The notes under the pieces were generated by a model that saw only the letters and a program-made list of their open reading frames with translations, made no database searches and had not been told where the DNA came from. From NCBI RefSeq assembly GCF_900162665.1, contig NZ_LT727812.1, positions 903,801-950,507 on the forward strand: 46,707 nucleotides of DNA. The letters run 5' to 3'. Every line of letters starts with the position of its first letter. Positions within the stretch are counted from its first letter, which is position 1. The position numbers were made by a program, and so were the translations under genes. The DNA comes from Oceanobacillus sojae. Its GTDB lineage: Bacteria > Bacillota > Bacilli > Bacillales > Amphibacillaceae. Positions 25,494 through 33,524 of the stretch are shown piece by piece.

Positions 25494-25538
25494 ATTATAT
25501 CGCGTAAAACACTATATGGCAATGACACATATATGTCA
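25494..25538 (-). promoter_or_regulatory. padR promoter and candidate PadR operator
   Basis: On the minus strand TTGCCA (25517-25522), 17-nt spacer, TATAAT (25494-25499). Immediately upstream of the -35 lies TGACA-N6-TGTCA (25523-25538), an inverted repeat of the size bound by PadR dimers. Confidence 0.65.
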
Positions 25539-25569
25539 GCATGACTTAATATCCTGCTTCACGCATGGC

Positions 25570-25614
25570 AAAACAAGCAGACTTCCTTATAGACCAAGGG
25601 AGTCTGCTTGTTTT
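25570..25614. terminator. Terminator of the thioredoxin-like gene
   Basis: Perfect 14-bp arms AAAACAAGCAGACT (25570-25583) and 25601-25614, with a 17-nt loop. On the minus strand the arm ends in T4. Confidence 0.85.
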
Positions 25615-25628
25615 ATACTTTTTAAATG

Positions 25629-26147
25629 TTATTCTGTTTTACTCATCTGTTCAAACTGCTTTACCATCTGCTTATAGCTTAATGCCCCAAATGATTTAAA
25701 TTGAATAATCCCGTCAGCATCCACCATATAGGTCATTGGAATTGGCTGAATACGATATAACGTACTGACCTCTCCTTCTTTATCTAATAAAACAGGAAAT
25801 GTCAGCTCTAATTCCTGTAAAAAATGATTCACTTGCTTCGTATTCAGCTCTTCATTTGTTAAGTTTACAGAAAAAATAACAGGATCATGCTCCTGATAGA
25901 ACTGCTCCATATCCGGCATTTCCTGGCGGCAAGGCGGACACCATGTTGCCCAGAAATTAATCATCACCGGCTCGCCCCGGAAGTCTGATAATTGCCGTGT
26001 TTCTCCCTCAAGTGTTTCCAATTTAAAATCTGGTGCCTTATCACCAATTTCCAGCCCTTCCTTTACATCATCTGCACTGACAATATTTATTGTTAAAAAA
26101 AAGAAAAAAGCACTGAAGAACAACATTCTGATCAAACTTCTCCTCAT
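25629..26147 (-). CDS. Exported TlpA/ResA-like thiol-disulfide oxidoreductase
   Basis: A 172-residue protein with an N-terminal signal/anchor helix (about 1-25, SLIRMLFFSAFFFFLT) and a thioredoxin-like domain facing outward. The active site is WATWCPPC, and the cis-proline region reads IQPIPMTYMVD. The insertion GDKAPDFKLETLEGETRQLSDF marks the TlpA/ResA/AhpC-TSA type. ResA itself has CEPC, so this is more like the WCPPC relatives; a role in reducing cytochrome c or other exported thiols is possible but not shown. GGGGTGAT precedes the ATG. Divergent from the P1 peptidase. Confidence 0.85.
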   Translation of the reverse strand: MRRSLIRMLFFSAFFFFLTINIVSADDVKEGLEIGDKAPDFKLETLEGETRQLSDFRGEPVMINFWATWCPPCRQEMPDMEQFYQEHDPVIFSVNLTNEELNTKQVNHFLQELELTFPVLLDKEGEVSTLYRIQPIPMTYMVDADGIIQFKSFGALSYKQMVKQFEQMSKTE

Positions 26148-26207
26148 ATTATCACCCCATTTTTAATGTTTCCGAGATGCCTTATTCCATACAAGGGATA
26201 ATTGATT

Positions 26208-26216
26208 TGTTATAAT
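26208..26216 (+). promoter_or_regulatory. Extended -10 promoter of the P1 peptidase gene
   Basis: TGTTATAAT at 26208-26216 gives an extended -10; the -35 position (CATACA, 26188-26193) is weak. Confidence 0.5.
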
Positions 26217-26245
26217 TTAATTAAAAATGAAAGGTTTTGAATGAA

Positions 26246-27232
26246 ATGACTTTGCCAAGAGGAGAAAAGAATTGCATTACAGATGTTGAGGGCGTTCAAG
26301 TCGGACATGTTACGCTGTATGAGCATTTAAATGATAAAGAAACCATTTGCACTGGAGTTACAGCTATTTTGCCCCATACAGAAAACTTATTTCGAAAAAA
26401 GGTAATTGCTGCAAACAGTGTTATTAACGGATTTGGAAAAACAGCAGGTTTGGTGCAGATGGATGAGCTTGGTGTTTTAGAATCACCAATTATGCTGACA
26501 AATACATTAAGTGTCGGTGCTGTCATGCAGGGAGCTTTAACTTACATGCTGAATGAAACAGAGGAAATCGGGGACACGACCGGAACAATTAATGTAGTAG
26601 TTGGAGAATGCAATGATGGTTATTTAAACAGTATTCGTCTTCAGGCGGTAAAACCGGAGCATGCTATCACTGCCATTCAAGGCGCAACAAATGAAAAGAT
26701 TGCTGAAGGTGCTGTCGGCGCAGGAACTGGTATGCAGTGTCTGGGCTATAAAGGCGGGATTGGTACTTCATCGAGAATAATTGCTGCTGAAAAAGATAAT
26801 TATACATTGGGCGCCCTGGTTGTAAGTAACTTTGGCAGACGTGAACAAGCTTTGTTTACCAGTAATTCTAAAGAAAGTCCGGATACACCGGATGGATCCA
26901 TTATGATGATACTTGCAACAGATGCTCCTTTTTCTAATCGTCAGTTAAAGCGGCTGGCAAAGCGTTGTGTTATCGGCCTCGGAAGAACAGGAAGCACGAT
27001 AGACAATGGAAGCGGTGATATTGCAATCGCCTTCTCAACAGCTGCTAAAATGGATCATCATTCCGACGAAATAACGAGCTCTTTCACAATGGTCCGGGAT
27101 GATCACCCAATCATGAATCAATTTTTCCAAGCCGTTGCGGAAGTAATTGAAGAAGCCATTTACAGCTCTTTACAGCAGGCAGAGACAACCATTGGACGCG
27201 AAGGAAGAAAATTAGAAAAAGCGCCAATTTAA
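26246..27232 (+). CDS. P1-family (DmpA-like) self-processing aminopeptidase
   Basis: Ntn-hydrolase fold enzyme of about 328 residues related to DmpA and beta-peptidyl aminopeptidases. The family segments are clear: ITDVEGVQVGHVTL, TNTLSVGAV, VGECNDGYLN, GAVGAGTGM, GGIGTSSR and ILATDAPFSNRQLKRLA. By comparison with DmpA the self-cleavage site should be Gly-Ser in TPDGSIMM (residues 220/221 counted from the upstream TTG at 26237), making Ser the N-terminal nucleophile of the beta chain. Start: ATG 26246 is taken, 11 nt after AAAGG; TTG 26237 is possible but only 2 nt from it. Peptide substrate unknown. Confidence 0.88.
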   Translation: MTLPRGEKNCITDVEGVQVGHVTLYEHLNDKETICTGVTAILPHTENLFRKKVIAANSVINGFGKTAGLVQMDELGVLESPIMLTNTLSVGAVMQGALTYMLNETEEIGDTTGTINVVVGECNDGYLNSIRLQAVKPEHAITAIQGATNEKIAEGAVGAGTGMQCLGYKGGIGTSSRIIAAEKDNYTLGALVVSNFGRREQALFTSNSKESPDTPDGSIMMILATDAPFSNRQLKRLAKRCVIGLGRTGSTIDNGSGDIAIAFSTAAKMDHHSDEITSSFTMVRDDHPIMNQFFQAVAEVIEEAIYSSLQQAETTIGREGRKLEKAPI

Positions 27233-27268
27233 TTACGTATTACCTTATTTCACCATCTCTAAGTACGT

Positions 27269-27309
27269 AAAAAGCCATTGCCCTAATATCTCAAGAGTAA
27301 TGGCTTTAT
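27269..27309. terminator. Bidirectional terminator
   Basis: AAAGCCATT (27271-27279) and AATGGCTTT (27299-27307), between convergent P1-peptidase and pseudouridine-synthase genes. Confidence 0.8.
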
Positions 27310-27314
27310 CTATA

Positions 27315-28226
27315 TTATTTAGATTTATGATAAAAAGAAGTTGGAACATCGGAACGGAAAAACATCAATTTATCTGTTCTTGGATGGTAAAGCGCCAATG
27401 CTTTTGCATGCAATCCTAACCGTCCAAGTATACGGCGATGTCCGCCGCCATATTGCTTATCACCAACCACTGGATGGCCAAGCTCCTGCATATGAACACG
27501 GATTTGATTCTTTCTTCCTGTTTCCAGTTCTACCTCGAGTAAAGAAAATTGCTGATTTGATTGAATGACCCGGTAACGTGTCGCTGCACGCAGTCCGTCA
27601 TTTTTTACACGGCTGGAGTACATTTTATGTGTCGAGCTTTCTTTTAACCAGGAAACAATATAGCCTTTTTCTTTTGGAACCTTTCCTTCAACTAAAACGA
27701 CATAGGTTCTCTCTTTAACAATATCTTTCCAATTATCCTGAAGTTTACGCTTTACTTTCTCACTTTTCGCAAAAACCATGACTCCAGAAGTTTCCTTATC
27801 CAATCGATGGACAACAAAAATGCGATTCATTGGATTTTCCTGCTTCACATAATCCATCAGCTGATGAAAGGCTGTTTGACGTCTTTCTTCCTTTGTTGCA
27901 ATAGAGAGAAGCCCGGCTTCCTTATCAATGACAATAATATCTTCATCTTCATAAATAATGGACATTCCAATAAAGACTTCTTGTTTTACAGCTTCTTTAT
28001 TCTTTAATATTTTAACAACCTGTCCCTTTTCCAGCATGTAATTATGCTGGGTTTGTATACGATCATTCACGGAAACCTGCCCTCTGGTTAAAATAGACTT
28101 AACTGAATTACGGCTGCGATTTTCTAAAACCTCCCTTAAAAAAGGAAATAATTCCTTGGATTCCGTAACTTCATAAGTCAAATATGGGGCGGGCTTTTTC
28201 GATCGGGGACGTTTTTTGTTTTTCAT
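27315..28226 (-). CDS. RluA-family pseudouridine synthase
   Basis: RNA-modifying enzyme of 303 residues that isomerises uridine to pseudouridine in rRNA or tRNA. A basic N-terminal tail (MKNKKRPRSKKP) precedes an S4-like RNA-binding segment (about 28-72), then the catalytic domain with HRLDKETSGVM at 140-150 and nucleophile Asp143, followed by GRKNQIRVHMQELGHPVVGD. Length and layout fit the RluD/YhcT type of Firmicutes. Target base unknown. Monocistronic with a terminator just downstream. Confidence 0.92.
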   Translation of the reverse strand: MKNKKRPRSKKPAPYLTYEVTESKELFPFLREVLENRSRNSVKSILTRGQVSVNDRIQTQHNYMLEKGQVVKILKNKEAVKQEVFIGMSIIYEDEDIIVIDKEAGLLSIATKEERRQTAFHQLMDYVKQENPMNRIFVVHRLDKETSGVMVFAKSEKVKRKLQDNWKDIVKERTYVVLVEGKVPKEKGYIVSWLKESSTHKMYSSRVKNDGLRAATRYRVIQSNQQFSLLEVELETGRKNQIRVHMQELGHPVVGDKQYGGGHRRILGRLGLHAKALALYHPRTDKLMFFRSDVPTSFYHKSK

Positions 28227-28310
28227 TTGAAAACTCCTTTAATGTTTTGCTGTATCGATTTTCTTTTTATTTCAGAGAATTATTTGTATATTCAGCCTTG
28301 TGGATCAAAA

Positions 28311-28541
28311 TTAATCTTCATCCTTCACATCAATATCTTCTGGAATTGGTTCGTCCAAATACGCTTGTACTAATTTCCTGTATTTCTCAACCTGCTCGAA
28401 GTATGTTGTAAATTGATTTCTGTTGATTAAATAGTTCTCCCCATCATAAATTGTACGGATTTTACCCTGTAACACATATGCCCGTACAATAGATTCATCT
28501 ATAGATAAATATGCCGCTGTCTCTTTAATTGTCAGATACAT
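28311..28541 (-). CDS. Excisionase/MerR-like helix-turn-helix small protein
   Basis: A 76-residue protein with an N-terminal winged HTH of the excisionase type (LTIKETAAYLSIDESIVRAY, then QGKIRTIYDGENYLINRNQF), and an acidic C-terminus (PEDIDVKDED). Such domains also occur in small stand-alone regulators, so no prophage link is implied. The ATG follows directly after the TAA of the upstream GNAT gene with no gap, so translation is probably coupled. No clear phage or transposon genes are nearby. Confidence 0.75.
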   Translation of the reverse strand: MYLTIKETAAYLSIDESIVRAYVLQGKIRTIYDGENYLINRNQFTTYFEQVEKYRKLVQAYLDEPIPEDIDVKDED

Positions 28542-28829
28542 TTAAATAAATTGTTTTTGAAGGACGTCATGATACGCTTCATTTTTCTGCATTTGTTTTT
28601 TTGCAAACGGGCATAAAGGGATAATATATTTATCATTTTCTCTTGCATATTGAACAACATGCTTCAGTAACTGTTGAGCAATTCCTTGGCTTCGGAGTTC
28701 TTTTGCCACATACGTATGATCAATAACCAGACGATTTGACCCTGATTGAACAAAAGTGATTTCTGCTTCCGGATCCCGGATGTCCTCCCCAACATAAAAT
28801 TTAGTTTCTCCTTTATGAATTGTAGCCAT
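28542..28829 (-). CDS. Small GNAT-type N-acetyltransferase (YjdJ/YidJ-like)
   Basis: A 95-residue minimal GNAT domain of the stand-alone small type. Seen: FYVGEDIRDPEAEITFV, then VIDHTYVAKELRSQGIAQQLLKHVVQYAR containing the acetyl-CoA loop RSQGIA, then IIPLCPFAKKQMQKN, which is the usual C-terminus of this subfamily. Substrate unknown. AGGAGG lies 7 nt before the ATG. First gene of a two-gene unit with the HTH protein. Confidence 0.85.
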   Translation of the reverse strand: MATIHKGETKFYVGEDIRDPEAEITFVQSGSNRLVIDHTYVAKELRSQGIAQQLLKHVVQYARENDKYIIPLCPFAKKQMQKNEAYHDVLQKQFI

Positions 28830-29002
28830 TTTAGCCCTCCTAAATCACAACATTATCTTTCATTATACTCTTTCAGGTTTCTTGTCTCAAGATATTATTT
28901 TTGTAAGCGTTTTAAATATTGAGAAATTACGCTCTTTTTCTTCAATTGAATTGCTGGACGAATCTTTATATCTCTTTTTATAATGAACTCTGAGGTGATT
29001 TT

Positions 29003-29875
29003 ATGAATGCTTTAATCCGACAATTATTACCATCAGATAAAAATTTAATGGCGGGCATGCATACAGGTATAGCAGATGATTATATTATACGTATTTTCGA
29101 AAGATTATGTACTGGAAACCATATACTTTTTGGATATTTTATTCATAATCAGTTAGTAAGTACAGCCGGTTACACTACATTCGGGTCTGAATTTGCAATG
29201 CTCGGAAAATTAAGAAGTGATGTCCGTTACCGGGGCCATGGTTATTCAAAGCAATTAACAAAATATGTACTTGACCAGGCATTTCAAACAAAGGAGCTGC
29301 AATGGATAGGAGCAAATACACAAGCCGATAATACACCTGCACAAAAGGTATTGAATCATATTCATTTGGAAAAGGAAACAGCATTTTACGGATGCACAGC
29401 AAAGAAGCTTGATGTATTGCTGAATAAAGAGCCCGGCTGGCAGGAAGTAACGCAGACAGAATCGAAAAATAAATTACTCAATACATATCACATTGCAGAG
29501 AAAACCTTCTTTCCGCTTGAATGCTACTACCCGTTTCCAAGCTCACCAAAGCTTTTTCAAAATGATCAGATTAAAAGCTGGCGTTTTTTTCAAGAGGAAG
29601 ATCTTTCCCCTTTAATTACAAAAAAGGATATTAAAAAAGAGACATATCTTCACGCAGTATATCCGTTTGAGGATTTATTTCATCGTAAAGGGCTGTGGGA
29701 AACCATTGCTGAAGCACAAAGAGACTTACAAAATCAATGTCCTGATGAAGAAGTCCTTGTTTGGATTGATATTCCTGCTTCCATTATAGACCAGCTGCCT
29801 GAAAATCATCCATTTGTATTAGATTCCCCATGGCTGTTATATGGGATAGACCGGGATACGTGGTTAAATAAATAA
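29003..29875 (+). CDS. GNAT-family N-acetyltransferase with C-terminal extension
   Basis: A 290-residue protein. The N-terminal half (about 1-130) is a GNAT domain with the acetyl-CoA motif RSDVRYRGHGYSKQL at 71-85. The second half (about 140-290) has no recognised family and contains aromatic-rich stretches (ECYYPFPSSPKLF, WRFFQEEDL), which may form a second degenerate GNAT-like or substrate-binding domain. GAGGTG lies about 6-8 nt before the ATG. Divergent from the small GNAT gene and followed by a terminator. Substrate unknown. Confidence 0.8.
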   Translation: MNALIRQLLPSDKNLMAGMHTGIADDYIIRIFERLCTGNHILFGYFIHNQLVSTAGYTTFGSEFAMLGKLRSDVRYRGHGYSKQLTKYVLDQAFQTKELQWIGANTQADNTPAQKVLNHIHLEKETAFYGCTAKKLDVLLNKEPGWQEVTQTESKNKLLNTYHIAEKTFFPLECYYPFPSSPKLFQNDQIKSWRFFQEEDLSPLITKKDIKKETYLHAVYPFEDLFHRKGLWETIAEAQRDLQNQCPDEEVLVWIDIPASIIDQLPENHPFVLDSPWLLYGIDRDTWLNK

Positions 29876-29893
29876 GTCTACATACACTGATAT

Positions 29894-29939
29894 AAAAAAA
29901 GATTTTCGTATCCGTAATATGGATGCAAAAATCTTTTTT
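29894..29939. terminator. Bidirectional terminator
   Basis: A-rich arm 29894-29906 ending GATTTT pairs with 29927-29939 (AAAATCTTTTTT). An ATCC/GGAT pair closes the loop. It lies between convergent genes. Confidence 0.8.
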
Positions 29940-29980
29940 ATTTGTATTCTTATTTCTTCCGGGGAAAAATTAACCCGACT

Positions 29981-30577
29981 TTATTTTGGAGGTTCTGATT
30001 CCAAAACATCACCATTACTGTAGACATGATAATATCCTACTGTTCCGGTTCCTCCATTATCTATTAATGATTGACTGGAAGCTTTCAAAATATAAAATAC
30101 TTTCCCGTCTTCTTCATATAATACACCATCACTGCTAAATATTAGATCTTCGTTATCCAGCTTATTTTCTGCAAGACTGACGGCATCATCTACTGTGAAC
30201 TGGTCTTCACGTTCTTCAAACAATAACGCTGTCCAAGTTTTTTCTCCTACAATTCCATCAGCTATTAAATCATGATCTGCCTGGAATTGTCTCACCTGTT
30301 CTTCTGTCTTGGGACCAAATATACCATCGGCTTCAACTTTCAACCCAAAATGATTTAGTTTTTCCTGTACCAATTGAACTTCTAATCCAGAATCAGTGTT
30401 TTCCAGGGTGGGCTGATGCTCTGGAGCAATATCTAATAACGGCTGTAATTCTTCTGAAACATCAGGGTGCTCCTCTGCCTGAACTGCCTCTCCGCTTGAG
30501 GCTGATGCTGATTGAAACGGAAGTGGTGCTATGCTTAAGGCGATTAACGACGCAGCTGCAAACCATTTCTTCTTCAT
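29981..30577 (-). CDS. Exported peptidoglycan-binding-domain protein
   Basis: A 198-residue secreted protein: signal peptide about 1-27 (ending SASA), a PG_binding_1 domain about 62-117 (LVQEKLNHFGLKVEADGIFG, VRQFQADHDLIADGIVGEKT), and a C-terminal domain about 122-198 starting DAVSLAENKL, which recalls PepSY-like modules and contains no catalytic residues that I recognise. Probably a wall-associated accessory protein. GGAGGG precedes the ATG by about 9 nt. Monocistronic. Confidence 0.85.
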   Translation of the reverse strand: MKKKWFAAASLIALSIAPLPFQSASASSGEAVQAEEHPDVSEELQPLLDIAPEHQPTLENTDSGLEVQLVQEKLNHFGLKVEADGIFGPKTEEQVRQFQADHDLIADGIVGEKTWTALLFEEREDQFTVDDAVSLAENKLDNEDLIFSSDGVLYEEDGKVFYILKASSQSLIDNGGTGTVGYYHVYSNGDVLESEPPK

Positions 30578-30743
30578 AAAATAGAGCCCTCCTCTAAAAT
30601 TTGTTACATTATACCAGTACCACCCAATTTATAAACGAAACCTTATACATTATTAATTAACTTAAATGTAACCTTCATGCAATAATCAGATAAACCCAAC
30701 TTCTCTTCAACTACGAGTATCTGCTCGTCTCCAGACTAATAAA

Positions 30744-30804
30744 GGAAAATCTAAACCATCATTTAATTTCTCTTTACAAGAAGTCAAAAAGGTTCAGATT
30801 TTCC
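30744..30804 (-). terminator. Long-loop terminator after the nuclease gene
   Basis: Arms 30744-30757 (GGAAAATCTAAACC) and 30791-30804 pair with one mismatch over 14 bp, with a 33-nt loop. The rest of the 30578-30879 interval shows no ORF. Confidence 0.65.
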
Positions 30805-30879
30805 ATTGTATATAAATTATTTGATTTTCAGTCAAGTCACTCTGTTATTTACAAAACCTTATGCTTTTTCTGCCCCCGC

Positions 30880-31410
30880 TTAATATTCATGAAACCGGCT
30901 TTCCGCATAACCTGGTATGGACCAGATATTTTCTTCATTTCCCTTCGCTTCTTCCTGTGCTTCCTCTAACTCTTCCAGGTACTTCGTATTTGGCTCATAA
31001 ACGAAAGCAACTCTTGCATAGCCTTCTTCTACTAATATCTGATTAACATTTTCATCATCCACCCAGATATAAGCAAGCATCCGGTCATAATCATCCCGGT
31101 CCGGGCTCCCTCTTTCCAATTCGACAGTCTCCCCTTCCGGCATCAGTTCTTTGGCAAAGTCACTTGCCTCTTCACCGAACGGCTGTACTTCTGTATCAGG
31201 TTTTACACTTTCCGGGGTATCAATTAAGAGCAGCCGAACCCGCTCTCTTGTTCCATCTTCCAAATGCACAATTACTGTATCTCCATCCACTACCCGTTCA
31301 ATAGTTACAAGCTCTCTTCCCTCTGCCGGCTCACTGTCTTCTAAAAAATCAAGCATCCCGCACCCTGTTAACATAAACAACAACACGAGCAAAATAAGTA
31401 TCTTTTTCAT
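30880..31410 (-). CDS. Thermonuclease-like (SNase) lipoprotein
   Basis: A 176-residue nuclease. The signal ends in the lipobox LTGC with Cys17, so it is probably anchored outside the membrane. The staphylococcal-nuclease catalytic set is complete: VDGDTV at 41-46, Arg59, Asp64 and Glu67 in RLLLIDTPE, and Arg110 in DRMLAYIW. It is therefore probably an active Ca2+-dependent nuclease of DNA and RNA, related to B. subtilis YncB. ATG 31410 is preferred to one eight codons upstream for its position after AAGGA and AGGA. Confidence 0.9.
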   Translation of the reverse strand: MKKILILLVLLFMLTGCGMLDFLEDSEPAEGRELVTIERVVDGDTVIVHLEDGTRERVRLLLIDTPESVKPDTEVQPFGEEASDFAKELMPEGETVELERGSPDRDDYDRMLAYIWVDDENVNQILVEEGYARVAFVYEPNTKYLEELEEAQEEAKGNEENIWSIPGYAESRFHEY

Positions 31411-31456
31411 TTCCTGCATCCTTACTTTTATCAAAATTCTCTTTTTAACCTATTAT

Positions 31457-32410
31457 TTAATATCCGCGATCATGCCGATATAGATTAATTGATGGTGATT
31501 CTCCATTTAAATAGCTTTTTAAATTCGGAATAAATATATCTTCAATGACACGCTGATTATAAAATTCTGTTGCTCCGGCCGTATGCGGGGTCAGAATAAC
31601 ATTCTCCATCTCCCAGAGGGGGCTGGCATTATCTAGTGGCTCATTTTCAAATACATCCAGTCCGGCGCCGGCAATTTCGTTGTTCTGCAGTGCTGCAATC
31701 ATTGCCTTTTCGTCAACAATCGGTCCACGTCCAATATTGACAAAGAAAGCATCCTTTTTCATCTGTTTAAATTGTTCCTCACCGATCAGATGACGTGTAT
31801 CCTCTGTCAATGGTAAAGTAACAACAACAAAATCACTTTGTGGAAGCACACTGTCCAGTTGATGAGGCTGATACATTTCATCTACGTATTCCGCTGCTTT
31901 TCCTGAATGACGCACGCCAAGCACCTTCATTCCGAAAGCTTTTGCTATTTTAGCTGTTTCTTGCCCTATTTTCCCGGCACCAAGCACTGCAATCGTCTTA
32001 TTATGTATTTCACCGCGAAGCTTTGCATGATGCCAAACCTTCTCTTGCTGCTGTCTGACATAGGTATGAATCAGTCTGGTAAATCCAAGAATATAAGCAA
32101 AAATTGTTTCAGATATTGGATAGCTGTGAACCCCGTTTGCACTTGTCAGCATGATCCCTTTCCCATCAATTTTGTTCAGATTTAAGGAATCTACACCAGC
32201 ACTCCAGGACTGCACCCATTTCAGCTGATCACTTTCCAGGTACGTGCTCTCTTTATCCTTTTGCCAGTTAACAAGGATTTCTGCTTTTTTGAGAATATCA
32301 TCTGGGAGCTCTTTTCCTGTATGAATATCCCAATCTGGAGCAGCCTTCTGAATTTCTTCTACATACTTATCCTCCAGGTTTAAATGAATTGCCATTGTCC
32401 GTTTAGCCAT
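31457..32410 (-). CDS. D-isomer-specific 2-hydroxyacid dehydrogenase
   Basis: NAD(P)-dependent dehydrogenase of 317 residues interconverting a 2-hydroxy acid and 2-oxo acid. Seen: NAD-binding GAGKIGQETAKIAKAFG near 145-161, VNIGRGPIVDE with the catalytic Arg, NEIAGAGLDVFENEPL with the catalytic Glu, and LTPHTAG with the catalytic His. It belongs to the phosphoglycerate-dehydrogenase-like group often seen as extra paralogues in Firmicutes; substrate unknown. AGGAGG lies close (4 nt) before the ATG. Ends about 46 bp upstream of the nuclease gene on the same strand. Confidence 0.88.
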   Translation of the reverse strand: MAKRTMAIHLNLEDKYVEEIQKAAPDWDIHTGKELPDDILKKAEILVNWQKDKESTYLESDQLKWVQSWSAGVDSLNLNKIDGKGIMLTSANGVHSYPISETIFAYILGFTRLIHTYVRQQQEKVWHHAKLRGEIHNKTIAVLGAGKIGQETAKIAKAFGMKVLGVRHSGKAAEYVDEMYQPHQLDSVLPQSDFVVVTLPLTEDTRHLIGEEQFKQMKKDAFFVNIGRGPIVDEKAMIAALQNNEIAGAGLDVFENEPLDNASPLWEMENVILTPHTAGATEFYNQRVIEDIFIPNLKSYLNGESPSINLYRHDRGY

Positions 32411-32574
32411 ACATCCTCCTATCCGGCACCATTTTCATAACAAATCATGGTACCTGTCTCTATATTATTATATTTATCTTAGCAATTGCTTCTCCATATC
32501 GCAACGACTGCGCATTCTTTGTATTTTTGTAAAAGTAGTAATACAATGTGAACGGAGCTTTTTTAATCTATAGA

Positions 32575-32600
32575 AGATGTTTAAAACTCCAATAAAACGG
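32575..32600 (+). repeat. One-ended remnant of the 19461 element
   Basis: GATGTTTAAAACTCCAATAA resembles the left end of the 19461 element (GATGTTCAAAAAGTCCAATA), with no matching right end. It is within 60 bp of the MoxR start. Confidence 0.35.
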
Positions 32601-32635
32601 AATCATTGCAAATGATTTCAAAAGGAGAAACAATC

Positions 32636-33505
32636 ATGAATACAAATCAATTACCACAAGCAGTTCAAGAACTGCTTGAAAATAATAAAAAACAAACTAC
32701 AAGTCATCGGGAGCTGATTCGTTCCGGCGGATACCTTCCCCCGAGTGAGGAATTATTAATTGATGCGATTGTAGCATTGAGCATGGGTAAAAATATTTTA
32801 TTAAAAGGACCGACCGGTGCAGGAAAAACAAAATTTGCGGAAACACTTTCTTCTCTTTTTGAACGCCCAATGTACAGTGTAAACTGTTCTGTAGACCTGG
32901 ATGCTGAAAGCTTGATGGGATTTAAAACACTTACCTATGAAGAAGAGAAACAAACAATCCAATTTGTTCCCGGACCAGTTACCAACGCAATGAAGCAAGG
33001 GAGTTTTCTATATATTGATGAGATTAATATGGCGAAGCCGGAAACATTACCTTTGATTAATGGCGTTTTAGATTATCGACGGACCATTACGAATCCTTTC
33101 ACCAACGAAATCGTTACTGCTGCAGATGGGTTCGGAGTGATTGCAGCCATTAACGAAGGTTATATTGGAACAGTTCCATTAAACGAAGCCTTAAAAAATC
33201 GTTTTATCGTTATTGATGTACCATATATTCAAGGAGAGCAGCTGGAACAGTTAATAACCGATTCAACAAATCTGACAGACAAGCAGCTGATCAGTCACTT
33301 TGTCACATTATCGAATGATTTAATCACAGCAGTGAGCCAGGGGAACTTGTCAGAGGATGCTGCTTCTATCCGTGCCCTGCTGGATGCTTGTGATCTTTCG
33401 ATTTATCTTCCGCCTAAGCGTGCTATTTTACGCAGCATCGTTGATAAGCTGGAAGAAGACCGTGAAAAAGCTTTCGTTGAGAATCTGGCAGATACCCTAT
33501 TTTAA
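32636..33505 (+). CDS. yojN: MoxR-type AAA+ ATPase (YojN-like)
   Basis: AAA+ chaperone-like ATPase of 289 residues. Walker A GPTGAGKT at 58-65, Walker B FLYIDEIN with Asp128-Glu129, sensor region IAAINEGYIGTVPLNEALKNRF. MoxR/NorQ-type ATPases work with a VWA protein to assemble or activate a partner enzyme; the VWA gene follows after 19 bp. Pair order and sizes match yojN-yojO of B. subtilis. ATG 32636 is chosen: AAAGGAG lies 8 nt upstream. The client is unknown. Confidence 0.87.
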   Translation: MNTNQLPQAVQELLENNKKQTTSHRELIRSGGYLPPSEELLIDAIVALSMGKNILLKGPTGAGKTKFAETLSSLFERPMYSVNCSVDLDAESLMGFKTLTYEEEKQTIQFVPGPVTNAMKQGSFLYIDEINMAKPETLPLINGVLDYRRTITNPFTNEIVTAADGFGVIAAINEGYIGTVPLNEALKNRFIVIDVPYIQGEQLEQLITDSTNLTDKQLISHFVTLSNDLITAVSQGNLSEDAASIRALLDACDLSIYLPPKRAILRSIVDKLEEDREKAFVENLADTLF

Positions 33506-33524
33506 TGAAAGGAGCAATGTTCAT

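Noticed and set aside
28311..28541. Excisionase-like gene as sign of a prophage
   Set aside because: No integrase, att-type repeat or phage genes nearby, and it is coupled to a housekeeping-type GNAT gene.
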